A stretch of 6,287 bases of DNA from Chloroflexota bacterium (GTDB lineage: Bacteria > Chloroflexota > Limnocylindria > Limnocylindrales > CSP1-4), in NCBI GenBank assembly GCA_021789355.1, contig JAJYJR010000358.1, positions 1-6,287 of the forward strand, in the 5' to 3' direction. Made by a program: the position numbers and the translations under genes. The notes beneath the pieces were generated by a model. The model worked only from the letters and a program-made list of their open reading frames with translations, made no database searches and had not been told where the DNA came from. This document shows, one piece after another, positions 1-5,445 of this stretch. Position 1 is the first letter of the stretch. The number at the start of each line of letters is the position of its first letter.

Positions 1-192
1 GAGCTCGCGCGCGGTGGCGAGGTAGTAGACCGCGTCGGGATAGCCGGGCGCGAAGAACGGCAGGGCGGTCACGACGCGCGCCACGAACGCGACGACGAAC
101 AGGATGGCGGGCACGCGGAGGGACTCGGGGATTGTCAGCGCCCACCGTGCGGGCAGGTGCGGCAAGAGGTCGGGCAGGTCCTGTGCAGTCAC
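1..192 (-). CDS. GT-C family membrane glycosyltransferase, N-terminal fragment (runs off left edge)
   Basis: This is a 64-codon open frame read leftward from a GTG at 192 to the window edge. A positively charged pre-membrane stretch leads into a hydrophobic helix (about residues 28-47, PAILFVVAFVARVVTALPFF). The motif PGYPDAVYYLATAREL follows, at residues 49-64. An acidic residue (D53) just after the first membrane helix, followed by Tyr residues and an A-R-x-L stretch, is typical of the first extracytoplasmic loop of GT-C (ArnT/PMT-like) glycosyltransferases, where the Asp is usually catalytic. The GTG at 192 is preferred because AAGG (204-201) lies 8 nt upstream; an in-frame GTG at 201 is the alternative. 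The frame begins immediately after the restored TAA (205-203) of the upstream PIG-V-like gene, so the two are almost certainly co-transcribed. The exact family and sugar donor cannot be settled from 64 residues. Confidence 0.72.
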   Translation of the reverse strand, partial: MTAQDLPDLLPHLPARWALTIPESLRVPAILFVVAFVARVVTALPFFAPGYPDAVYYLATAREL

Positions 193-200
193 GGGGGCCA

Positions 201-204
201 CCTT
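201..204 (-). promoter_or_regulatory. Ribosome-binding site deciding the GTG-192 start
   Basis: Read leftward, AAGG occupies 204-201, with 8 nt to the GTG at 192. It overlaps the restored TAA of the preceding gene by two bases, as in a tightly coupled operon. This spacing favours GTG 192 over the in-frame GTG at 201, which has no room for a Shine-Dalgarno. Confidence 0.45.
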
Positions 205-333
205 ACGGTGTCATCCGGCCCGAGAACGCCGCCACCGAGGCGGCCAGGAGCAGGACTGCGCTGAGTGCTGTCCACGGGGCCCGGAACCGGCGGCGGCCGG
301 CGAGGACCCACACGAACGGGAACGCGACCAGCC
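203..333 (-). other. Out-of-frame C-terminal tail of the PIG-V-like gene (apparent -1 frameshift at ~332-333)
   Basis: Reading leftward, the codon after the conserved GRY (TAC at 336-334) has only two bases (GG, 333-332) before a clean membrane-helix frame resumes at CTG 331. That frame reads LVAFPFVWVLAGRRRF, then a second helix (WTALSAVLLLAASVAAF), then a short polar end and TAA at 205-203. This is what a PIG-V family C-terminus looks like, whereas the uninterrupted frame gives a Ser/Arg-rich non-hydrophobic tail ending at 211. One added base, for example GTG in place of GG to give RYVLVAF, repairs it. The repaired stop also sits directly before the next gene's ribosome-binding site. It may be a sequencing or assembly error in GC-rich DNA, or a real recent mutation. 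Confidence 0.85.
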
Positions 334-1347
334 GTATCGCCCGACGGACTCAAGGTCGCCGGACGTCAGGACGGCGGCGAGCGTGAGGATCGGGATGGTG
401 GCATAGGGGAGTGGGATGCGATCGGGGCGCAGGTACACCAGCAGGAAGACGTAGGCCAGCAGCGCGAGGAGAAAGGAAAGCCGCAGCGGGTCGAGCTGTG
501 ACGCGAGGTTGCCACCGATCGCCGCCGCGGCTCCGATGCCATTGCGCCCCCACGCCGCCTGCGCGCCGCCGAAGCCGCCCGCCGCGCCGGCGAACGTGCC
601 AACCCAGGCCGTGAACGCGACCGCGCCGAGCGGCACGAGCACCAGCCACGCAAGTGCGCGGCGATCGTCGAGGCGTTTCCACAGGATGAGGGCGAGCGGC
701 ACGACAAGGAGCACGCCGGGCAGGCGCGTGAGCCCGGCAAGGCCGGCCAGGAGGGAGGCGGTCGCCGCGTGACCGCGCTCCGCGGCGAGCAGCGCACCGA
801 GGCTGAGGGCGAGGAACAGGCTTTCTGCGTACGCCATCGAGAAGACGAAGCTGAACGGGAAGAGGCAGAGCACGACGCACGACCAAGCGGCCCGCTCCTC
901 GTCCAGGACCTCAGCGGTGAGGCCGTAGAGCAACCCAAGCGCGACCAGGAACAGGACGCTCGACAGCAGTACGGCGATCAGCCCATCAAACGCCGGTGTC
1001 GCCAGGGACAGCACCCGGACGAGCGCGGGGTACAGCGGGAAGAACGCGTAGTCGTGGTACTGGCCGGTGAGCGGCGCGGCATGGTAGCCGTTACGCGTGA
1101 TCCCCAGGTACCACCAGCCATCCCAGCTGGTCAGGCTCGAGACGATCGGGCCTCCGCTCCCGGACGTCAGCCTCGGATTCCGCGCGACGAGGTCTTCGGC
1201 TGCCATGGCTGCGGCGAGCACGATGCCCCTGGAGCCGACAAATGCGCCCAGCAGGACCGCGAGGTCACCTAGGACGGGGGCCTTCGCGCGTACCAGCGCG
1301 CCAGCGCGAGGCGACGATCGCGGCGGACGAGCGGCGAGCATCTGCAC
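211..1347 (-). CDS. PIG-V-like (Gpi18-type) membrane mannosyltransferase, C-terminus frameshifted
   Basis: This polytopic membrane protein (378 aa as read) resembles the bacterial PIG-V mannosyltransferase family. These GT-C enzymes are thought to transfer mannose from a polyprenyl-phosphate donor on the outer face of the membrane. Visible hallmarks are the first-loop motif WDGWWYLGITRNGY (residues 75-88, D76 the likely catalytic acid), FFPLYP (102-107), FPFSFVFSMAYAESLF (163-178, matching the family Y-x-E-S-L-F), AGLTRLPG (204-211) and SVGRY (334-338). Roughly eight to ten hydrophobic helices are spread through the protein. After Y338 the reading becomes Arg/Ser/Pro/Trp-rich and no longer membrane-like, because of an apparent single-base loss (separate entry). 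The corrected protein would be 381 aa and end at 203. The start is either GTG 1347, with GGG 6 nt upstream, or ATG 1341. No strong Shine-Dalgarno is present, so a leaderless start is possible. The gene heads a leftward unit with the second GT-C gene. Confidence 0.85.
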   Translation of the reverse strand: MQMLAARPPRSSPRAGALVRAKAPVLGDLAVLLGAFVGSRGIVLAAAMAAEDLVARNPRLTSGSGGPIVSSLTSWDGWWYLGITRNGYHAAPLTGQYHDYAFFPLYPALVRVLSLATPAFDGLIAVLLSSVLFLVALGLLYGLTAEVLDEERAAWSCVVLCLFPFSFVFSMAYAESLFLALSLGALLAAERGHAATASLLAGLAGLTRLPGVLLVVPLALILWKRLDDRRALAWLVLVPLGAVAFTAWVGTFAGAAGGFGGAQAAWGRNGIGAAAAIGGNLASQLDPLRLSFLLALLAYVFLLVYLRPDRIPLPYATIPILTLAAVLTSGDLESVGRYGWSRSRSCGSSPAAAGSGPRGQHSAQSCSWPPRWRRSRAG

Positions 1348-1438
1348 AGTCAGCCCATCGTAGCAACGGAGCCTCTGTCTTCACGTGACCCGTTCGTCCC
1401 CTTGCGCACCGTGTCGCGGGGTGACAGGCTGCTGCGCG
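1348..1438. promoter_or_regulatory. Divergent intergenic promoter region
   Basis: About 90 bp separate the two divergent genes, so promoters for both units should lie here or within the 5' ends. For the leftward gene, TACGAT (minus strand, 1362-1357) is a fair -10-like hexamer that would start transcription at about 1350, almost on the GTG at 1347. That would fit a leaderless or nearly leaderless mRNA. No convincing -35 is seen for it. On the plus strand only weak elements are visible. A perfect 8-bp palindrome, TCACGTGA, sits at 1381-1388 between the genes and could be an operator, though a short palindrome can occur by chance. Sigma-factor consensus in the host is unknown, so all of these assignments are tentative. 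Confidence 0.35.
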
Positions 1439-3799
1439 ATGGATATCAAACCAGCGAGGATGCCCGGCTCGTTGACAACGTCCGCGCGTCCGGGCGCCTC
1501 CCCCACGCCACTCGCGTCGGTGATTGCGTGGCTTGGGATGGTCTTCGGCGTGATCTACCTCACGTTCCTGGGTGGCGGCGCCTTCTTTGGGATCTACCTC
1601 TGGCTGTGGCGCGACGTCAGCATTTCCGCGATCGCCGTGGCACTGGGCACGTGGCTCATCATGGCGATCCGGCGAGCGGCGTGGCGGCCGCGGACCGTCC
1701 TATGGCCCGCCTTCCTCGTATCGCTCGCGGCATTCGCGATCTGCACGGTGACGTCGTGGGCCCCGCGGCTCAGCCTCGAGTACGTGGCGTACGCCGTGAT
1801 CTGCACCAGCCTCTATCTGCTCCTTGTGCGACTCCTGGCCCATCCGTGGTTCCAACCGCGCATCGGCGGCCTCGCCGTCCTCCTCTGCCTGGCGATGGGC
1901 TTCGAATATGTCGTCTTCTGCCTCGCGCACTGGATCTCGTGGTGGAGCGCTCTGGGGAGGTTGGCCGTGCCGCCCCTGCGCCCACAATTCGAAGGGTTGA
2001 GCTACGGGAACCCCAGCGCCGTGGCCACGATGATGCTGCTACTCTGCCCCGCTGCGATCGCGTACCTCGGGACCTCCGGCGTTTCGCGGCGATTCTTGGT
2101 CGCGTTGCTCCTGGCGCTGACGGCGGCCGTCGCGCTGCTTACCGGGTCCCGCGGTGCGTGGCTCGGCGCATTCGTCGGGTGCGGCGCGCTGACCGTGGGG
2201 TTGCTCTTCGCCGCCGACACCCGAGCGGCCGTCATCCGGGCCGCAACGAGTCGGACCGGGAAGTGGGCGATCGCCGGCATCGCGGTGACGTGCGTGATGA
2301 TCGCGGCGATCCTCGCGCCGACGCTCATGGCGCGTGCCCTGCAATCCGACGGCGGCTATCGTCTCTCCTTCTTCCTGGCCGCCATCGAGATGTTCGCGTC
2401 CTCGCCGCTCGTCGGATCTGGCCCGGGGACGTGGGTCGCCAGGCGCCTCGCCTTCACGAACGGCGCCACTGGCGCTGACCTGTACATCCCTCACGCGCAC
2501 GACATCTACCTGCAGACGCTCGCCGAGTTCGGCGTTCTCGGGCTCGTTGCCGGGATCGTCGTGGTCGCGGCGCTTGCCTGGCTCGTGTTCCAAGCCATCA
2601 TCAGCCACGATGCGGTGCGTCGGCGGTACGGCTGGGCATCGCTGTTCGCGCTCGCCTATCTCGGCGGCCACCAGCTGGTCGACTTCTACCCGAACTTCCC
2701 GGCCGTCATGTTCGCCCTCGCACTGAGCGTCGGGTTTCTGGATGCGACCTCCGGGCCATCTCCCGTGGATCGTTGGGTCGCATCCTGTGCCGCTGCCTCA
2801 CGCGCCCTATCGCGCGTCGCGGCGCCTGCACTCGTCATCGCGCTCGTGGCGGCACTGGGCTTCACCTCTTGGAGCGAGTCCGTGGCGCTAGGCGAGGCAC
2901 AGGCGGTCGCGCAGGTGAATGCCGGGAAGACGTCGGAGGCCTTGCTTCAGGCCGAGTCAGCCGTCGCCGCGGACCCGGCGATGACGCCGTACCAGTTCAC
3001 CCTCGGTGTGGCCGCCGCCGACGCCGGCGACCTCCAAACCGCAGAGGGGGCATTCCAGACCGTTGCGACCCGCGACGACTTCCCGGAGGCCTGGCTCGAC
3101 CTGGCGGCCGTTTATCTCCGGCTTGGCAACCCTAGCGGCGCCAGGTCCGCACTCCGCCAGGCGATGCGGGTTGGCTGGCAGCAGTCCCTCGTCTCGGTGG
3201 CGGCCGGCGACCTGTATATGCGCCTTGGGGACGCGAATGATGCGGCACTGGCCATCGCGCACGCTTACGTGCTTGCGCCCGAGCTCGCCGCCGATCCCTA
3301 TTGGTCATCCCGACGCCGCTTGAGGATGGCGGCCGATCGGGCGGTTGCTGAGGCAGTGGCGACGTCTCCGAAGGACGTGGCCTACCGGGTTCTGATGGCC
3401 GCCGGACGAACGGTCGAGGCCGAGAGCGTTGCAGCCCAACTCAGTGTCGGCAGCACGCCCGCGCTGCTCTACGTCCGCGCATGGAATGGCGACAGGTCGG
3501 CGTTGAGTCAGCTGGCCGCATACGCGCTCGCTCATCCCTACGACTCCGCGGTCAACCTCGCAGGCCTTGCCGCCGAACGACTCGGCGACCAGGCGCTCGC
3601 GAACCGGATGGACGGTATCGCATCCCAGCAGGGTGTCGGCGTGACGAGGGCTCGACTTCTCCTGACCATTGCGCAGACATGTGGGCCGTGCCCCCAGCCC
3701 CCCGGCGCCGACGCGCAGCTTTACGGGTTCTACACGTACCGGCGCCCAATTCCAGCCGATCTGCTGGTTCTCGATCTTCCGCGCCTCGCGTATCGCTGA
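1439..3799 (+). CDS. O-antigen ligase/polymerase (Wzy_C) family membrane protein with C-terminal TPR domain
   Basis: This 786-aa protein is taken from ATG 1439, with AGG 10 nt upstream; an in-frame GTG at 1385 would add 18 poorly hydrophobic residues. The first ~475 residues are a polytopic membrane domain with about 11-12 helices. Family signatures are TGSRGAW (235-241), SSPLVGSGPGTW (321-332) and PHAHDIYLQTLAEFGVLG (351-368). The H354/E363 region corresponds to the conserved A-H-N-x-Y-L...E-x-G-x-x-G segment of the O-antigen ligase/Wzy_C family. Such proteins move or polymerise undecaprenyl-pyrophosphate-linked glycan on the outer membrane face. Residues ~482-630 form TPR-like helix pairs (for example around 518-545 and 550-578, with G8/A20-type spacing). 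A further helical region and a tail ending FYTYRRPIPADLLVLDLPRLAYR (split: FYTYRRPIPADL then LVLDLPRLAYR) follow. It could be a ligase, a polymerase or a protein O-glycosylating enzyme; sequence alone does not separate these. It heads the rightward gene group. Confidence 0.85.
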   Translation: MDIKPARMPGSLTTSARPGASPTPLASVIAWLGMVFGVIYLTFLGGGAFFGIYLWLWRDVSISAIAVALGTWLIMAIRRAAWRPRTVLWPAFLVSLAAFAICTVTSWAPRLSLEYVAYAVICTSLYLLLVRLLAHPWFQPRIGGLAVLLCLAMGFEYVVFCLAHWISWWSALGRLAVPPLRPQFEGLSYGNPSAVATMMLLLCPAAIAYLGTSGVSRRFLVALLLALTAAVALLTGSRGAWLGAFVGCGALTVGLLFAADTRAAVIRAATSRTGKWAIAGIAVTCVMIAAILAPTLMARALQSDGGYRLSFFLAAIEMFASSPLVGSGPGTWVARRLAFTNGATGADLYIPHAHDIYLQTLAEFGVLGLVAGIVVVAALAWLVFQAIISHDAVRRRYGWASLFALAYLGGHQLVDFYPNFPAVMFALALSVGFLDATSGPSPVDRWVASCAAASRALSRVAAPALVIALVAALGFTSWSESVALGEAQAVAQVNAGKTSEALLQAESAVAADPAMTPYQFTLGVAAADAGDLQTAEGAFQTVATRDDFPEAWLDLAAVYLRLGNPSGARSALRQAMRVGWQQSLVSVAAGDLYMRLGDANDAALAIAHAYVLAPELAADPYWSSRRRLRMAADRAVAEAVATSPKDVAYRVLMAAGRTVEAESVAAQLSVGSTPALLYVRAWNGDRSALSQLAAYALAHPYDSAVNLAGLAAERLGDQALANRMDGIASQQGVGVTRARLLLTIAQTCGPCPQPPGADAQLYGFYTYRRPIPADLLVLDLPRLAYR

Positions 3800-3802
3800 G
3801 CG

Positions 3803-3816
3803 GCCCTCTCGAGGGC
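3803..3816 (+). terminator. Short hairpin just after the ligase-like gene stop (weak terminator candidate)
   Basis: GCCCTC (3803-3808) and GAGGGC (3811-3816) are perfect inverted repeats beginning 3 nt after the TGA. With a realistic loop they give a 5-bp GCCCT/AGGGC stem around CTCG. No T-tract follows, so classical Rho-independent termination is unlikely. The hairpin might attenuate transcription, protect the mRNA 3' end, or be incidental. Confidence 0.3.
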
Positions 3817-4024
3817 GATCGCACGGCGTGACGGCCTGTCGTTTGGTCATCCGCGCGCAGACTGAGCGGTTTCAAGAGTTCCAGCGGAAGTTGAGGGACT
3901 TGCTGTTGAGGGTGTGGGTCGCGGCATGAACGTGTCACGCACCGCCCTGAAGCCGGAGGCCGACGAACTGACCGGATAGTCCCACTTGTCTCGCCCCTGC
4001 AACTGTGCGAGGCTCCCCCGGGAT

Positions 4025-4028
4025 GGGG
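4025..4028 (+). promoter_or_regulatory. Ribosome-binding site of the flavoprotein gene
   Basis: GGGG at 4025-4028, in a G-rich run, lies 5 nt before ATG 4034. It supports this start over the in-frame TTG at 3986, whose extra 16 residues would push the N-terminal dinucleotide-binding fold away from the start of the protein. Confidence 0.45.
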
Positions 4029-4033
4029 CTGGG

Positions 4034-5437
4034 ATGAAGGTCGACGTCGTCGTCATCGGCGCGGGCATGGCGGGCATGGGGGCAGCCGACCATCTGCTGC
4101 ACGCCGGCAAGTCGGTCGCGCTCGTCGAGGCGGCGCCCGGCGTCGGAGGGCTCGCTCGCGCGATTCGGGTCGGTGGCGAGCCGATCGAGCCGTACTACCA
4201 CCACATCTTCCCGCAGGACCGCGAGACGCTCGACCTCATCGAGTGCCTTGGGCTCGGGGATCGGCTCGAGTGGCGCGAAGGCCCGATGGCGGTCATGCAC
4301 GACGGGCGGCCGTACCCGTTCGACAGCCCGCTCGACTTGCTGCGGTTCGCGCCGCTGTCGGTGCCCGAACGGCTGCGCATGGGCGTCGCAACCTCCGTGC
4401 AGCTCGTGCGCCCCGATCGGCGGCACCTCAACCGCGTCCCGGCCTCCGTGGAGGCGCGCCGGTGGTTCGGGAAGGGCGGGTACGACACGCTGTGGCGGCC
4501 GCTGCTCGAGGCGAAGTTCGGCGAGCACGCCGATTCGGTGGCGATGGCGTGGCTCGTGGCACGGATCCGCCAGCGCGGCAGGTCGCGGAAGGCCGGCGGC
4601 GATCGGCTGGGGTACCTGCGAGGCAGCCTCGGGACGCTGGCCGACGCGTACGCCTCGCGGCTCGTGGCCGACGGTGCGGATCTCCGGACGGGGACCGGCG
4701 TACGGGAGCTGTGCCCGACCCCGGAGGGCTGGCAGGTCGACGTCGAGGGGCCGGACGGACCAGACCAGCTGCTCGCGTCCACAGTCGTGGCGTGCGTCAG
4801 CGGGCTCATCCTCGACCGCGTTGTGGATCTGCCGCCGGCCTACGCCGCAGCGATGCGCGCGATCCCATACCGCGGAATCGTCTGTGCGCTGCTCGAGCTG
4901 TCACGGCCCCTCAGCGAGTACTACTGGGTCAACGTGACCGACCGGCTCGGACTCGGCTGCGTGGGGATCATCGAGCACACGAACTTCATCCCGGCCGAGC
5001 GGTATGGGGGACGGACGCTCGTGTACCTCGCGCACTACGTCGACCGCGAGGGCGAGACCTGGGCCGCGTCGCCGGACGAGCTGATCGAGGCCGTCGTGCC
5101 CGCCATGCGCGCGCTGAACCCTGCGTTCGAGCGCGACTGGATCCTGGACGTGCACGTGAACCGCGACCCGTTCGCGCAGCCGGTGCCACTGGTCGGCGGC
5201 CCGATGCCCGAGCTGCCGATCGAGACCGGGCTGCCCGGGCTCTTCCACGCGAGCCTCACGCACGTCTATCCGGACGACCGGGGGGTGTCAAAGGCGCTCT
5301 CGATGGGAGTGCGTGCGGCCGAGGCGGCGGAGCGGTGGCTGGCGGCGCGCGAAGCTCGGAGTGCGCTTGGCGCGACCGCGGTGGGCAGTGCGGCCGACCT
5401 GATCGCAGCAGCTCAGGCGGAGTCTGCGAGGAGTTGA
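4034..5437 (+). CDS. FAD-dependent oxidoreductase, UDP-galactopyranose mutase/protoporphyrinogen oxidase-like
   Basis: This is a 467-aa soluble flavoprotein. The N-terminus is a Rossmann FAD-binding fold: a hydrophobic strand into GAGMAG (residues 9-14), an acidic residue ending strand two (E32) and the GGLAR motif (38-42). EPYYHHIF (52-59) and WFGKGGYDTLWRPLLEAKFG (144-163) are characteristic of the COG1232-like branch of amine oxidase/UGM-related enzymes commonly found in polysaccharide clusters. The C-terminal FAD-contacting segment is LFHASLTHVYPDDRGVS (403-419), followed by a terminal helix. There are no membrane helices or signal peptide, so it should be cytosolic. Its neighbours suggest it modifies a nucleotide- or polyprenyl-linked sugar, or a lipid carrier, but its substrate is unknown. 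It should not be called Glf or HemG/HemY without structural comparison. The last ~40 residues are a low-complexity Ala-rich tail. The stop overlaps a TTG of the following gene, suggesting translational coupling. Confidence 0.85.
   Translation: MKVDVVVIGAGMAGMGAADHLLHAGKSVALVEAAPGVGGLARAIRVGGEPIEPYYHHIFPQDRETLDLIECLGLGDRLEWREGPMAVMHDGRPYPFDSPLDLLRFAPLSVPERLRMGVATSVQLVRPDRRHLNRVPASVEARRWFGKGGYDTLWRPLLEAKFGEHADSVAMAWLVARIRQRGRSRKAGGDRLGYLRGSLGTLADAYASRLVADGADLRTGTGVRELCPTPEGWQVDVEGPDGPDQLLASTVVACVSGLILDRVVDLPPAYAAAMRAIPYRGIVCALLELSRPLSEYYWVNVTDRLGLGCVGIIEHTNFIPAERYGGRTLVYLAHYVDREGETWAASPDELIEAVVPAMRALNPAFERDWILDVHVNRDPFAQPVPLVGGPMPELPIETGLPGLFHASLTHVYPDDRGVSKALSMGVRAAEAAERWLAAREARSALGATAVGSAADLIAAAQAESARS
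5428..5433 (+). promoter_or_regulatory. Ribosome-binding site for the GT87-like gene, inside the flavoprotein 3' end
   Basis: GAGGAG at 5428-5433 is the only strong Shine-Dalgarno near the gene junction. It abuts a TTG at 5434 (spacing 0, too close) and sits 12 nt before GTG 5446 (a little long) and 21 nt before GTG 5455. GTG 5446 is the best compromise. Confidence 0.4.
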
Positions 5438-5445
5438 CGCGAGAA

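Larger units (their letters stand above)
3800..4033 (+). other. 234-bp spacer between ligase-like gene and flavoprotein gene
   Basis: No convincing protein is encoded here. The spacer holds a 6-bp inverted repeat at 3803-3816 (separate entry). It also holds two very short frames: GTG 3828 to TGA 3929 (33 codons, charged-hydrophobic, containing ERFQEFQRKLRDLLLR) and ATG 3926 to TAG 3979 (17 codons), which overlap in an ATGA. Neither has a good ribosome-binding site or a recognisable product, and the first is rich in TTG codons, unlike the neighbouring genes. The segment is somewhat less GC-rich than its flanks, as expected for a regulatory spacer. A promoter for the downstream flavoprotein may lie here, but no paired -35/-10 could be assigned. 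Confidence 0.4.

Noticed and set aside
769..1272. Plus-strand frame opposite the PIG-V-like gene
   Set aside because: Its composition (Glu/Gln/Arg-rich, low hydrophobicity) is the antisense image of a membrane protein; it has no recognisable motif or ribosome-binding site.
1402..2478. Long plus-strand open frame overlapping the ligase-like gene
   Set aside because: It is Arg/Pro/Gly-rich with no membrane or domain pattern, a typical out-of-frame shadow in GC-rich DNA. The overlapping frame has clear family motifs.
2039..2671. Minus-strand frame opposite the ligase-like gene
   Set aside because: Highly charged antisense shadow of a hydrophobic coding region; no supporting features.
3926..3979. 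17-codon ATG frame upstream of the flavoprotein
   Set aside because: Too short, with no Shine-Dalgarno at useful spacing and no recognisable product; kept only as part of the spacer observation.
4060..4083. Short tandem-like repeat (GGCATGGCGGGCATGGG)
   Set aside because: It simply encodes the G-M-A-G-M-G part of the dinucleotide-binding loop; not a separate repeat element.
3935..4528. Minus-strand frame opposite the flavoprotein start
   Set aside because: The sense strand there encodes the FAD-binding fold with canonical motifs; the antisense frame has none.
4173..4937. Plus-strand frame within the flavoprotein
   Set aside because: Ser/Arg/Thr-rich shift of the real frame with no domain pattern.
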